Of a stretch of 64,000 bases of DNA, positions 25,756-34,352 are shown in pieces (within the stretch, counting starts at the first letter, position 1; each line of letters starts with the position of its first letter). The notes below the pieces were generated by a model. That model saw only the letters and a list, made by a program, of their open reading frames with translations, was not told the origin of the DNA and did no database searches. The DNA is taken from assembly GCA_036504075.1 (NCBI GenBank), contig DASXVX010000089.1:1-64000 (forward strand). The letters run 5' to 3'. The position numbers and the translations under genes were made by a program. The DNA is from DASXVX01 sp036504075. GTDB taxonomy: Bacteria; Bacillota; Sulfobacillia; Symbiobacteriales; Symbiobacteriaceae.

Positions 25756-26850
25756 CTAGCGGCGCGGAGTGCGCGCCACACGATTGCGCAGCTGACCGCA
25801 GGCGGCATCGATTTCGCCCCCCATTTCGCGCCGGACCGTCGCAGCGACGCCGTGCGCTTCGAGGATTTCGCGAAACCGCTCCACCCGCTCCCGGGACGGT
25901 CGCCGGTACTGGGGCCGCTCTGCGACGGGATTCATGGGAATCAGGTTGACGTGCGCCAGCGAGCCTTTCAACAGCAACCCCAGCTCGATGGCCTCGTCGG
26001 GGCTGTCGTTGACATTTTCGATCAGGACATACTCGTAGGTGACCCGGCGCCCGGTCTTCTCGCCATAGTCCCGGGCCGCGGAGAGCACTTCCCCCACGGG
26101 ATAGCGCCGGTTGATCGGCATGAGTTCGGTCCGGAGCTTATCGTTGGGCGCATGGAGCGAAAGGGCCAGCGTGATGGGCAGGTCCTCCTCCGCCAGGGCC
26201 CGCATGGCGGGCACGAGGCCGGACGTGGAGACGGTGATGTGCCGGTAGCCGATATTCAGCCCATCCGGCTCGTGCATGAGCCGGATGGCCTTCAGCACTT
26301 CGTCGTAGTTCTCAAGGGGTTCACCGGAACCCATCAGCACCACGTGGCCGACCCGCTGCTCCGCCGGGAGGACGGCTTGCATCATGATGATCTGATCGAC
26401 GATTTCACCGGCCGAAAGGTTCCGGACGAGCCCGCCGAATGTCGAAGCGCAGAACGTGCAGCCCATGCGGCAGCCGACCTGCGTGGTGACGCAGACCGAG
26501 TTGCCGTAGTCGTGGGGCATGAGCACCGATTCCACTTTCTGCCCGTCCAACAGGCGGAAGAGGAACTTGGCCGTGCCGGATTTCGCCGCGTCCTGCCGGG
26601 TCTCTTCTTCCAGCAGCGCAAGCATGGCGTGCTGGCCGAGCTTCTCCCGGAAGGCGGCGGGGAGGTTGGTCATTTCGTCAAACGACCTGGCACCCTTCTC
26701 GTAGACCCACTGAAAAAGCTGCTTCGCCCGAAAGGCGGGTTCACCCAGGGAGGTGACGAACGTCCCCATCTCGGCAGGCGTCATGCCTACCAGGGGCGCT
26801 TTGGTGGAGTCGATCAGCGCAACGGGGACGGACCCGGACGGAGTGGTCAT
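25756..26850 (-). CDS. rlmN: Dual-specificity 23S rRNA/tRNA adenine-C2 methyltransferase RlmN
   Basis: A 364-residue radical-SAM enzyme that methylates A2503 of 23S rRNA and A37 of some tRNAs. The [4Fe-4S] motif CRMGCTFC (CxxxCxxC) is present, with GSGEPLENYDEV and SLHAPND typical of the family, and a late conserved Cys. ATG at 26850 (MTTPSG) has AGAGGGG upstream and is preferred over 26871. Confidence 0.97.
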   Translation of the reverse strand: MTTPSGSVPVALIDSTKAPLVGMTPAEMGTFVTSLGEPAFRAKQLFQWVYEKGARSFDEMTNLPAAFREKLGQHAMLALLEEETRQDAAKSGTAKFLFRLLDGQKVESVLMPHDYGNSVCVTTQVGCRMGCTFCASTFGGLVRNLSAGEIVDQIIMMQAVLPAEQRVGHVVLMGSGEPLENYDEVLKAIRLMHEPDGLNIGYRHITVSTSGLVPAMRALAEEDLPITLALSLHAPNDKLRTELMPINRRYPVGEVLSAARDYGEKTGRRVTYEYVLIENVNDSPDEAIELGLLLKGSLAHVNLIPMNPVAERPQYRRPSRERVERFREILEAHGVAATVRREMGGEIDAACGQLRNRVARTPRR

Positions 26851-26872
26851 GCAACCCCTCTTCTCGTTCAAG

Positions 26873-28264
26873 TTACGCGGTTCCTGTTTTCGGTCGGCGA
26901 ATCATGCGGGCCATGAAGAACCCGTCGGTCCCGTGGATATGCGGGAGCAACTGGATGTAGCCGGTGCCAGCCTCCGCCCGCAAGGGCTCGGGCAGGTAGG
27001 GCCGAATGTCGTCGAACGCAAAGTCCGGATGGGACGCCACGAAAGATTCCACCAGGTCCTGATTCTCCCGCGGCTCGATGGTGCAGGTGGAGTAAACCAG
27101 CACGCCGCCAGGCTTGAGGCAGAGGGCGGCGCTGTCCAGAATTGCCCGCTGAATGGGCACCAGGTTCAGAACGTCTGACTCCGACTTGCGCCAGCGGGCG
27201 TCGGGCCTGCGGGCCAGAGTGCCCAGGCCCGAGCAGGGCACGTCGCAGAGCACGGCGTCGGCCCGTTCCGGCATCATTTTCCCCAGTTCGCGGGCGTCGG
27301 CGCAGACCCCTTCGACGTTAGGCAGGCCCAGCCGCCGCGCCGCATGCTCAATGAGTTCCACTTTGTGGGCATGGATATCCACGGCGATGACCTTGCCCTG
27401 CCCGGCCATCCGCTCGGCCAGGTGGGTCGCCTTGCCGCCGGGCGCGGCCGCCACGTCCAGCACGGTCCAGCCAGGCTGGGGGTCCAGCACGGGCGCCACC
27501 AGCATGGAGGACTCGTCCTGCACGGTGAACAGCCCGGCTTTCATCGCCTTTAGCCTGTCCAGAAATGAGACGGCAGTCAGGTCGTGCACGATCAGCCCGT
27601 CCGGCGAAAGGGGCGCCGGCTCGGTCTTGACCCCTTCTGCGGCCAGCGCTTCGGCCACCTGCTCCCGAGTCCCCTTCGTCCGGTTGGCCCGGATGGTCAG
27701 CGGCGGCACCCGGTTGGATGCCTCCATCAGCCGAATGGCTTCCTCCGTGCCGTACCGGCCAGACCAGGCCTCCACCAGCCATTCCGGGTGGGAGTGGAGC
27801 ACAGAGAGCGCGCCGACCGGGTCTTCCGCCGGGTCGGGCCAGGGCAGCGTGGGCAGCTTCCGGAGGAAGTTCCGGAGCACCCCGTTGACGAACTTGGCCA
27901 CGCCGGCGTGGCCATACTGCTTGGCCAGTTCCACCGCCTCGTCCACGGCGGCCCGGTGAGGCACCCGGTCCATGTACAAAACCTGATAGACGGCTTCGCG
28001 GAGGACATTGCGGATCCAGGGGTCGATTTTCTCCAGCGGCCGGTCGGCCACCTGGAGGATCGCCCAGTCCACGGCGCCACGGCGCCGGGTCACTCCGTAG
28101 ACCAACTCCGTCGCCAGCCCGCGGTCTCGCCCTTCCAGCTTGGAACCGGTGAGGCGGGCGTCCAGGGCCAGGTTGGCGTAGGACTCTTTCACGTCGATAT
28201 CCCAAAGCGCCCTGAGTGCGGCTTCACGGGCAGACTTGGGTGGGGCCTGATCGGGTCGGGGCAT
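26873..28264 (-). CDS. rsmB: 16S rRNA m5C967 methyltransferase RsmB (Sun)
   Basis: A 463-residue protein: an N-terminal NusB-like RNA-binding domain (about 8-145; RDRGLATELVYGVTRRRG) and a C-terminal Rossmann methyltransferase. SAM-binding VLDVAAAPGGKATHLAE, motif IV DVPCSGLGTLARRPD with the catalytic cysteine, and the second cysteine in VYSTCTIEPREN are all present. It heads the block rsmB-rlmN-prpC-prkC-rsgA-rpe. Confidence 0.97.
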   Translation of the reverse strand: MPRPDQAPPKSAREAALRALWDIDVKESYANLALDARLTGSKLEGRDRGLATELVYGVTRRRGAVDWAILQVADRPLEKIDPWIRNVLREAVYQVLYMDRVPHRAAVDEAVELAKQYGHAGVAKFVNGVLRNFLRKLPTLPWPDPAEDPVGALSVLHSHPEWLVEAWSGRYGTEEAIRLMEASNRVPPLTIRANRTKGTREQVAEALAAEGVKTEPAPLSPDGLIVHDLTAVSFLDRLKAMKAGLFTVQDESSMLVAPVLDPQPGWTVLDVAAAPGGKATHLAERMAGQGKVIAVDIHAHKVELIEHAARRLGLPNVEGVCADARELGKMMPERADAVLCDVPCSGLGTLARRPDARWRKSESDVLNLVPIQRAILDSAALCLKPGGVLVYSTCTIEPRENQDLVESFVASHPDFAFDDIRPYLPEPLRAEAGTGYIQLLPHIHGTDGFFMARMIRRPKTGTA

Positions 28265-28408
28265 CTAGCTTCGCCTCCGGGTTCGGTCTTCGCGATGTAG
28301 CTGCACGCAGCCTGCGGCCGCGGTCTATGCTCCATTCTAGCCCGAAAAGGGGTTCAGGGCAAACAGTTCCGGTCCGCGGGCCCCCATCCGCACCTTCCGG
28401 TAAGGGCG

Positions 28409-28441
28409 AAAAACCTCGAAACCGAATTAGTTTCGAGGTTT
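28409..28441 (-). terminator. Intrinsic terminator of the L25/Ctc gene
   Basis: Perfect 11-base arms (28412-28422 and 28430-28440) form a stem followed by a T run on the minus strand. Confidence 0.9.
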
Positions 28442-28459
28442 CTGCGCGCTGGATCGCGT

Positions 28460-29131
28460 TCAGGTGTTGTTGTTTCCGGAGTTCCCGGTCCCAGCCAGCG
28501 TTGAGACCGCGTCTTGCGGCCCGGGCGACACGACCGGCGCCCATGGTTTCGTGGCCGTTTCCGGTTCGTCGTGCATCCGGTGGGACCGGGCCACGGAGAA
28601 GACCACGTGGCTCGCATTCTCTGAGATGGAGACGCCCGGCGCCAGCTTCAGGTCGCCCACGAGCACCGTATCGCCCAACTGCAGGTTGCCCGCTTCGACT
28701 TCCACGGCGTCCGGCAGAGCCAGCGCCGGGCCGTGGACGTTGACCTGATGAATCTGAATGTGCGGCGCCAGCCCCCGCCGGAGCAGGTCGTTCTCCCCAT
28801 GGAGAACCACGGGCACCGTCACGGTCACCTTCTCATCCTGCGTCACCAGCATGAAGTCGACATGTACCGGTTTGTGGGTCACGGGATCCCACTGGACCTC
28901 CTTGACGATCGCGAGCAGGTTGGTCCCGTCCGGACGCCTTGCGCCGGTCGGATGGTGTTCGGCCCCCTGGTCCAGGGCAGCCAGCAGCGCCCCCTGCGAC
29001 ACCTGCACGAGGACTGGGCCATCTTGGTGACCGTAAAACACACCGGGAACCTTACCGCTCTGGCGGGCCCGGGTGACGTGGCTGTGACCCGGTGAACGCG
29101 ACTCCAGCTCCAACACGAGATTCAGCCCCAT
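28460..29131 (-). CDS. rplY: 50S ribosomal protein L25 / general stress protein Ctc
   Basis: A 223-residue two-domain L25/TL5/Ctc protein that binds 5S rRNA. The N-terminal L25 domain contains RQSGKVPGVFYGH; the C-terminal beta domain contains NVHGPALALPDAVEVEAGNL. The final 50 or so residues form a flexible tail ending in GNSGNNNT. ATG at 29131 is used because GAGGAGC lies 8 bases upstream. The gene is monocistronic. Confidence 0.94.
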   Translation of the reverse strand: MGLNLVLELESRSPGHSHVTRARQSGKVPGVFYGHQDGPVLVQVSQGALLAALDQGAEHHPTGARRPDGTNLLAIVKEVQWDPVTHKPVHVDFMLVTQDEKVTVTVPVVLHGENDLLRRGLAPHIQIHQVNVHGPALALPDAVEVEAGNLQLGDTVLVGDLKLAPGVSISENASHVVFSVARSHRMHDEPETATKPWAPVVSPGPQDAVSTLAGTGNSGNNNT

Positions 29132-29202
29132 TTGCAACAGCTCCTCTGCCCTGGTTGTCGTACCTGGCACTGCCCACTCAACGGGGGAGTATCGCCGCCT
29201 TC

Positions 29203-29208
29203 ATTATA
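29203..29208 (-). promoter_or_regulatory. -10 element upstream of the L25/Ctc gene
   Basis: On the minus strand TATAAT lies about 72 bases before the start; no convincing -35 is seen at 17 bases. Confidence 0.45.
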
Positions 29209-29305
29209 ACCCCAAAATCTTCTGTAAACGAAGTCTTCACCGAATTGTTTGTGAAGTGCCGATTTCACCGCCGCTTTCCGAGCCTGATACGGCGTGAGCT
29301 ACCGG

Positions 29306-29333
29306 ACACTTGAGGTCCGCTCCACATAACATA
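29306..29333 (+). promoter_or_regulatory. Sigma-K/sigma-E-like promoter, copy 1
   Basis: CACATAACATA (29323-29333 region) fits the sigma-K -10 consensus CATANNNTA, with AC 17 bases upstream (29306-29307) matching the minimal sigma-K -35. The same arrangement recurs at 30173-30200. This would place the following gene under late mother-cell control; sigma-E cannot be excluded. Confidence 0.55.
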
Positions 29334-29373
29334 GCGATAGCCGGGCGTGTAAACCACCTTGGGAGGGAAGGTT

Positions 29374-30102
29374 TTGTCAGATAGAGTCTACTTTTTCGGG
29401 AAGAATCGTCCACTGTCCGGAAATCAGCCGGGCGCACGGTTCGTAGCGGGGGAACCTCCCAAGCCGAAGCCGCCATCTGAGCCAACGGTCGTGCAGCGCG
29501 CGGAACAGTCCCACCGGTATTCCAGCAGCGAACCGATTGCCCGGACAGAATCCGGCCTGGCCGTACCGCTGGTGGCACAGGGCGTCCCGGAACTTTCCGC
29601 ATCCACCTGCGATGAGCCGGCTTGCGACGAGTACGGTTCTGATGGTTCCGGTTCTGACCGGTCCGGTTCCGACTGGTCCGATTCCGACTGGTCCGATTCC
29701 GACGGGTCCGGTTTCGATGAGTCCGACTTCGATGAGTCCGATTTCGACGAATCCGATTTCGAAGACGGTTCCCTGGATGAGTCGGGTCCCGTCGAGGAGC
29801 AGGTTGGACCTGTCCCTCTCACCACGGACCCATCCGATTCCCAGCCGGCATCGGCGTCCGAAGCAGCGTCATCGCTGACCGGCCCGGAATCGCTGCCGCC
29901 GGTACTTCCCCAGGTGGGCGTGCCTCTGTCAGACAGCGGTTTGCCCAGCTGGTCCGAACAGCTCGCCGCGATGCGCCAACAGCACGCACAGTTACAACAA
30001 GCGTTCGAACTGCAGCGTGAAGTGCAACGTCGCCAGGTGGCGGAACGCATGGAACAGATGCGCGTCCACTTCGATGATCTCCTGCGTGACCTCGAACTCT
30101 GA
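29374..30102 (+). CDS. Ser/Asp-repeat low-complexity protein
   Basis: A 242-residue protein with no recognised family. The N-terminal third is polar and Pro-rich; residues about 85-140 form acidic repeats of SDGSGSDRSGSDWSDSDW type passing into a FDESDFDESDFDES series; the last 50 residues are a Gln/Arg-rich coiled coil (QLQQAFELQREVQRRQVAER). There is no signal peptide. TTG at 29374 follows GGAGGGAAGG. It sits behind a sporulation-type promoter and ahead of two Gln-rich genes, so a spore coat or appendage component is plausible but unproven. Confidence 0.75.
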   Translation: MSDRVYFFGKNRPLSGNQPGARFVAGEPPKPKPPSEPTVVQRAEQSHRYSSSEPIARTESGLAVPLVAQGVPELSASTCDEPACDEYGSDGSGSDRSGSDWSDSDWSDSDGSGFDESDFDESDFDESDFEDGSLDESGPVEEQVGPVPLTTDPSDSQPASASEAASSLTGPESLPPVLPQVGVPLSDSGLPSWSEQLAAMRQQHAQLQQAFELQREVQRRQVAERMEQMRVHFDDLLRDLEL

Positions 30103-30117
30103 AGAGACCCCATGGAA

Positions 30118-30157
30118 ATGGCCGGCCATGGCGGGGCAATTCGCCATGGCCGGCCAC
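30118..30157. repeat. Perfect 15-base inverted repeat
   Basis: Arms at 30119-30133 and 30142-30156 are exact reverse complements (TGGCCGGCCATGGCG) with an 8-base loop, lying between the Ser/Asp-repeat gene and the second sigma-K-like promoter. The T tract after it is weak (CCCTTTC), so it may be a terminator, RNA-stabilising hairpin or protein site. Confidence 0.8.
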
Positions 30158-30172
30158 CCTTTCGACTGGCAC

Positions 30173-30200
30173 ACCTTCGACACCCTCTTCACATAACGTA
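30173..30200 (+). promoter_or_regulatory. Sigma-K/sigma-E-like promoter, copy 2
   Basis: CACATAACGTA, i.e. CATA-ACG-TA at 30192-30200, exactly fits CATANNNTA; AC at 30173-30174 lies 17 bases upstream. The -10 differs by one base from the copy at 29325-29333, suggesting shared control of the Ser/Asp-repeat gene and the Gln-rich genes. Confidence 0.6.
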
Positions 30201-30276
30201 TACGGTGCCCTGCGGGATCGGCCGTCGCCCGGTCCCGCGTGAGGCCTTTATAGCCCGAAGGGAGGCCCGCCCTCAT

Positions 30277-30687
30277 ATGAGCGACTTGTTCGACTTCGGT
30301 CGAGACAAGGCATCCACACAGAAGGCCAGGACCGTTGAAATCGAAAAAGAAACCGAGGCCAGCACACAAAACGTCACGGCCACCCAGACCAACACCCTCA
30401 ACGTGACCGACGAGGATAACCTTACCCAGGCGCAGACACAGGCGCAGGTCCAGGAAGCGCTTCAGGCCCAGGCCCAGGCGCAGGCCCAGCTTCAGCGGCA
30501 GTTCCAGGAGCAGACCCAGGCCCAGCTTCAGTTTCAACTCCAGCTGCAGCAGCAGTGGCAGCGGCAGTGGCAGGACCAGTGGCAGGCGCAGCAGCAGTTC
30601 CAATTGCAGCAGCAGCAGCAGTTCCAGGAACTGCTCCAGGTGATTCTCACGGTTCTGACCGGTCGGGAGCGACATCACCACGCATAG
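30277..30687 (+). CDS. Gln-rich low-complexity protein 1
   Basis: A 136-residue protein. The N-terminal 50 residues are polar (MSDLFDFGRD, TQTNTLNVTDED); residues about 52-118 are dominated by Gln with Ala, Leu, Phe and Trp in patterns such as QAQAQAQAQLQ and QWQRQWQDQWQAQ; the short C-terminus (LLQVILTVLTG) is hydrophobic. No signal peptide and no known family. The composition resembles prion-like or silk-like self-assembling sequences. The next gene has the same architecture. GGGAGG precedes the ATG with a longer than usual spacing. Confidence 0.75.
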   Translation: MSDLFDFGRDKASTQKARTVEIEKETEASTQNVTATQTNTLNVTDEDNLTQAQTQAQVQEALQAQAQAQAQLQRQFQEQTQAQLQFQLQLQQQWQRQWQDQWQAQQQFQLQQQQQFQELLQVILTVLTGRERHHHA

Positions 30688-30707
30688 CCGGGAAAGGAGG
30701 GTAACGG

Positions 30708-31196
30708 ATGAGTCGGGACGAGGGCAAGCCGGAACAGAACCAGGAAAACGACCCCACCCTGAAGGACCAGGATGCAGTCGATGTTGTCGGGCGCGACAAG
30801 ACCGCGGTGGTCCAGCAGCAGGAGCAGAAGAAGCGGAAGTCCGAATCCGAGACCGAGGACCAGCGGGTTATTATCACCCAGCACAATACGCAGACCGTGA
30901 ACGATACCGACACGGACACCCAAGCCCAGGCCCAGGCTCAGGACCAGGCCCAGGCGCAGGCCCAGTTACAGGCCCAACTGCAGTTCCAGGCGCAGTTGCA
31001 GGAGCAGTTCCAGCTGCAGGCTCAGTTGCAGCGGCAGTGGCAGGCGGAGTGGCAGGAACAGTGGCAGCGGCAGTGGCAGGCCCAGCTGCAGTTCCAGGCG
31101 CAGCAGCAGCAGCAGTTCCAGTCGCTCATGACCAGGATTTTTGCCATCCTGGTTTCGGCCCAGGCGAGCGCCCGGGACGGTGCTGCTGCGGAGTGA
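30708..31196 (+). CDS. Gln-rich low-complexity protein 2
   Basis: A 162-residue paralogue of the preceding protein: polar N-terminus (VGRDKTAVVQQQEQKKRK, ITQHNTQTVNDTDTDT), a Gln-rich core (QAQAQDQAQAQAQLQ, QWQAEWQEQWQRQWQ), and a hydrophobic end (LMTRIFAILVSAQ). Both share an N/T/V-rich block just before the repeats and a W-Q period in the core. The start has GGAGGG 7 bases upstream; the gene follows the first Gln-rich gene by 20 bases, clearly in one operon. Confidence 0.75.
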   Translation: MSRDEGKPEQNQENDPTLKDQDAVDVVGRDKTAVVQQQEQKKRKSESETEDQRVIITQHNTQTVNDTDTDTQAQAQAQDQAQAQAQLQAQLQFQAQLQEQFQLQAQLQRQWQAEWQEQWQRQWQAQLQFQAQQQQQFQSLMTRIFAILVSAQASARDGAAAE

Positions 31197-31250
31197 CCGG
31201 CGGGGAAGGCGTGACCTTACCCATTACTGTCCTGCCAGGAGGTTTGCGTG

Positions 31251-31829
31251 GTGAACGAAGAACCGCGGCGCCCGGCCCATCAGAGTGCGGACGTGGACCA
31301 GACCAACGACCAGAAGGTGGATCAGGCAAATACTCAGGATGCATCGCACCATTCGGACACCCGCCAGGATGTGAATGCCAGCAGCCATGTAAGCCAGGCC
31401 GATGACAGCCAGGTGACCGTCGTGGTGCAGAACTACCTGAGCCCCGCTCACCCGGAGTCCGGACACCTGGCCGGGCGGGTTCTGGACGCAGCCGGCAGCG
31501 GTATTTCCGGGTGCATGGTGAGCGTGTTCTTCGGGCCGCTGGCCGGCATCCCGGTGGCCGTTGAACAGACCGACCAGTTGGGCAGGTTCCGGGTCGCGGA
31601 CCTGCCGCCCGGATTCTACAGCTTACGGGTCACGGGGCCGGACGGGACCAGCGTGGAACACTGGAACTTGCGCCTGTCGCCTGGCGGCGAGTGCCGTCCG
31701 CAGTTGCTCCTGCCGCCGGCTGCGGAAGGCGCCACCGCATGGCCGGTCCCGGCCCCGCCGGCCCGGAAAGCAGACCGCACCCCCAGACGCAGCGGACGGA
31801 TCCACAGCAGGTCGCCGGCCGGCAGTTGA
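31251..31829 (+). CDS. Carboxypeptidase-regulatory-like (CNA-B/Ig-like) protein with polar N-terminus
   Basis: A 192-residue protein. Residues 1-65 are polar and rich in Gln, Asp, Asn and His (DQTNDQKVDQANTQDASHH), echoing the N-terminal blocks of the two Gln-rich proteins. Residues about 70-140 form a carboxypeptidase-regulatory-like beta-sandwich (GHLAGRVLDAAGSGISGCMV, FRVADLPPGFYSLRV). The tail is Pro/Arg-rich. Two tandem GTG codons are possible starts; the second, 8 bases after AGGAGG, is used. It probably acts with the Gln-rich proteins, for example as an adhesive or capping subunit. Confidence 0.75.
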   Translation: MNEEPRRPAHQSADVDQTNDQKVDQANTQDASHHSDTRQDVNASSHVSQADDSQVTVVVQNYLSPAHPESGHLAGRVLDAAGSGISGCMVSVFFGPLAGIPVAVEQTDQLGRFRVADLPPGFYSLRVTGPDGTSVEHWNLRLSPGGECRPQLLLPPAAEGATAWPVPAPPARKADRTPRRSGRIHSRSPAGS

Positions 31830-31909
31830 GCCGTTCGTGGCCGGCGGCTCCGCATGTACAGCGGACAACCTGCGGTGGCGGCGCCCAACCTACGCCGGCG
31901 GCGCAATTG

Positions 31910-31941
31910 AAAAGCGCCCATCCCCCGGGGGATGGGCGCCC
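31910..31941 (-). terminator. Bidirectional-looking terminator hairpin
   Basis: The arms GCGCCCATCCCC and GGGGATGGGCGC form a very stable stem between convergent genes. The T run (CTTTTC) follows on the minus strand, so it primarily ends the protease transcript. Confidence 0.8.
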
Positions 31942-31961
31942 TATGCCGATGCGATGGCCTT

Positions 31962-32669
31962 CTAACGCCGCCGGCCCTCGCCCCGCAGTACCAGCAGGCG
32001 CACCAGCATCATGACGGATGCAAAGGCTGCGGCCACGTACGTCAGGGCGGCGGCGTTCAGCACTTTTTTGGCGCCCGCCACTTCGTCCCGGGTCATGTAG
32101 CCGCCGGTCTCCAAAATGGCGACAGCACGGCTGGAGGCGTTAAATTCCACCGGCAGCGTGATCAGGTAGAAGCCCACCGCCAGCGAGAAGAGCAGAATGC
32201 CGAAGTCGATGATCTGCAGGCCAAAAGCGCTGCCCAGGCTCCGGGTAAAGAGCAGGCCGATGATGACGATCCACGGGCCAAGCATGTCGCCAAAGCGGGC
32301 GATCGGGAAAATCAGGTTCCGCATATGCAGCGGCACGTAGGCGTGGTCGTGCTGAATGGCGTGGCCGCATTCATGGGCCGCCACACCGATGGCGGCGATG
32401 GACGTGCTGTTATACGTGGAGGCGGAGAGCCGCACCACGCGGTCTTTCGGATCATAATGATCGGTCAGCTCGCCGGCGATGTGCTCCACCGGGATATCTT
32501 CGAGGCCGTTGGCCCGGAGGATGTCCGCCGCAACCTGGGCGGCAGTGACACCCGATTGGGTGGAGACGTTCGACCACTCCGCAAACGCGCTCTTCACCCG
32601 CGACTGTGCCCAGAAAACCAGAATAAGCGCCGGAATCATGATCAGATAGGTCGGATCAAAGAAGAACAC
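31962..32669 (-). CDS. Membrane zinc metallopeptidase (YugP family)
   Basis: A 235-residue membrane protein of the neutral zinc metallopeptidase (DUF/pfam Zn_peptidase_2) group. The active-site motif HECGH (in GVAAHECGHAIQHD) lies near residue 110, with hydrophobic segments at the N-terminus and three further segments toward the C-terminus. GTG at 32669 is chosen from the GGGGAGGG site 7 bases upstream. It is placed directly after fmt in the priA-def-fmt operon, as often in clostridia. Confidence 0.92.
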   Translation of the reverse strand: MFFFDPTYLIMIPALILVFWAQSRVKSAFAEWSNVSTQSGVTAAQVAADILRANGLEDIPVEHIAGELTDHYDPKDRVVRLSASTYNSTSIAAIGVAAHECGHAIQHDHAYVPLHMRNLIFPIARFGDMLGPWIVIIGLLFTRSLGSAFGLQIIDFGILLFSLAVGFYLITLPVEFNASSRAVAILETGGYMTRDEVAGAKKVLNAAALTYVAAAFASVMMLVRLLVLRGEGRRR

Positions 32670-32750
32670 GACTGGTCCCTCCCCATTTTCCTTAGCGAAG
32701 GTATACACTCCATAGACTAGTCGGGACCGACAAAAGGTTCAATGTGTTTC

Positions 32751-33707
32751 TCAGCCGTTTTCCGGCCGATTCAGCCCCAGTTTCGTGCCGGCGCCCACTG
32801 CGCCGCCGTTTACATAGGCCTGGGCATCCATGCGGCCTTTGCCGGGCGGCTGCACTTCCTGCACCAGCACGCAGCCCTCGCCCGCTGCCACCACGAACCC
32901 CTGCTTCTTCACGACTTGGACCACCGTGCCCGGCTCATCGGCGCCGGGGCGGTCCCAGGTCGTCGCTTTCCAGATCTTTATGTTACCCTTCGGCCCATCG
33001 GTGTACGCCACCGGCCACGGATTGAGGCCCCGAATCTGGTTGACAATCGTTGCCGCCGGCTGCGACCAGTCGATCCACTCGTCTTTCCGCTCCAGCTTGG
33101 CGGCCAGCGTGACACCTTCTGCCGGCTGCGGAATGCGGGGCGCCGTGCCCTCCGCGATCAGCTTCAGCGTTTTGACGATCAGCGCTGCGCCCAGCTTCGC
33201 CATTCGGTCATGCACCGTGCCGGTTGTGTCCGCCGGCGAAATCGGCGTCACGACTTTGAGGCACATGTCCCCGGTGTCCATGCCCTCGTCCATCCACATG
33301 GTGGTGATGCCGGTCTCCGGGTCTCCGGCCATGACCGCCCGATGGATGGGCGCCGCTCCCCGCCACCGGGGCAGGAGCGAACCATGGACATTGACCGAGC
33401 CCATGGGGCTGATTTCGAGGGCGTCTTTCGAAAGGATCTGGCCGAAGGCGGCCACCACCGTAATGTCCGATCCCAGCGTTCTTAGCTGGGCCACCACCTC
33501 GGGCTTGCGGACCCGCTTCGGCTGGAAGACCGGCAGGCCATACTTGATCGCCAGTTCTTTCACCGGCGGCGCCTGCAGCTTATTCCCCCGGCCCACCGGT
33601 TTGTCGGGCTGAGTAACCACGCCTACAACCGGATAGCCGGCATCGATGATCGCCTGCAGACTCTCGGCGGCAAATTCCGGCGTGCCCATAAACAACACTT
33701 TGAACAA
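32751..33707 (-). CDS. fmt: Methionyl-tRNA formyltransferase
   Basis: A 318-residue enzyme that formylates initiator Met-tRNA using 10-formyl-tetrahydrofolate. It shows the formyltransferase signature VNVHGSLLPRWRGAAPIHRA, followed by DEGMDTGDM, and a C-terminal tRNA-binding OB fold. Translation starts at TTG after GGGGGA. It follows def, the deformylase acting on the same modification. Confidence 0.97.
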   Translation of the reverse strand: MFKVLFMGTPEFAAESLQAIIDAGYPVVGVVTQPDKPVGRGNKLQAPPVKELAIKYGLPVFQPKRVRKPEVVAQLRTLGSDITVVAAFGQILSKDALEISPMGSVNVHGSLLPRWRGAAPIHRAVMAGDPETGITTMWMDEGMDTGDMCLKVVTPISPADTTGTVHDRMAKLGAALIVKTLKLIAEGTAPRIPQPAEGVTLAAKLERKDEWIDWSQPAATIVNQIRGLNPWPVAYTDGPKGNIKIWKATTWDRPGADEPGTVVQVVKKQGFVVAAGEGCVLVQEVQPPGKGRMDAQAYVNGGAVGAGTKLGLNRPENG

Positions 33708-33737
33708 GGGTGAATCCCCCTTTTTCGGCTCGTGCGG

Positions 33738-34331
33738 CTATTTCAGCTTTGGCGTTTCCTCGTCCACCGAAGCGGTCTCGGCGAGCAGTTCGCCCGAGCC
33801 CTCGGACTCCGCCATCGCTTTGGCTTCCTCTTCCTCTTCCGTGCCGGGCGTCACGTCGCGCAGGTTGATACACTTGTCGGTGTACAGCACGCCGTCCAGG
33901 TGGTCGATCTCGTGCTGAAAAATGCGGGCCAGCCAGCCGAATACATCGTAATAGACCTTGTGCCCCATGCGGTCGAGGCCCGTCACCTTGACGTGTTCGT
34001 AGCGCCACACGTCGCCGACGTACCCGGGAATGGAGAGGCAGCCCTCGGTGCCCTTGACCCAGCCCTCAGCAAAAACGATCTCCGGGTTGACGATCTGAAC
34101 CAGCCCGGTGCCGCTCTCCGGGTCGTCTTCTTTCTCATCTTGCGGATCCAGCACCAGGACGCGCTTGGAGACCCCGACCTGCGGGGCCGCAAGACCCACG
34201 CCCGGGGCTTCGTACATGGTCTCCGCCATGTCATCCAACAGTTGGCGGATGGATGCGTTCACTTTTGTTACCGGCTTGGCCTTCTTACGCAGAACGTCGG
34301 CCGGATCGAGTACGATCGGAAGGATTGCCAT
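33738..34331 (-). CDS. def: Peptide deformylase
   Basis: A 197-residue metalloenzyme removing the N-formyl group from nascent proteins. All three motifs are present: GVGLAAPQ, EGCLS and HEIDH (HEIDHLDGVLY). After the usual end of the domain comes an acidic tail (EEEEEAKAMAESEGSGE) of about 35 residues not found in Bacillus Def. It lies between priA and fmt. Confidence 0.97.
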   Translation of the reverse strand: MAILPIVLDPADVLRKKAKPVTKVNASIRQLLDDMAETMYEAPGVGLAAPQVGVSKRVLVLDPQDEKEDDPESGTGLVQIVNPEIVFAEGWVKGTEGCLSIPGYVGDVWRYEHVKVTGLDRMGHKVYYDVFGWLARIFQHEIDHLDGVLYTDKCINLRDVTPGTEEEEEAKAMAESEGSGELLAETASVDEETPKLK

Positions 34332-34352
34332 GGGCTGTCTCTTCTACCCCTT

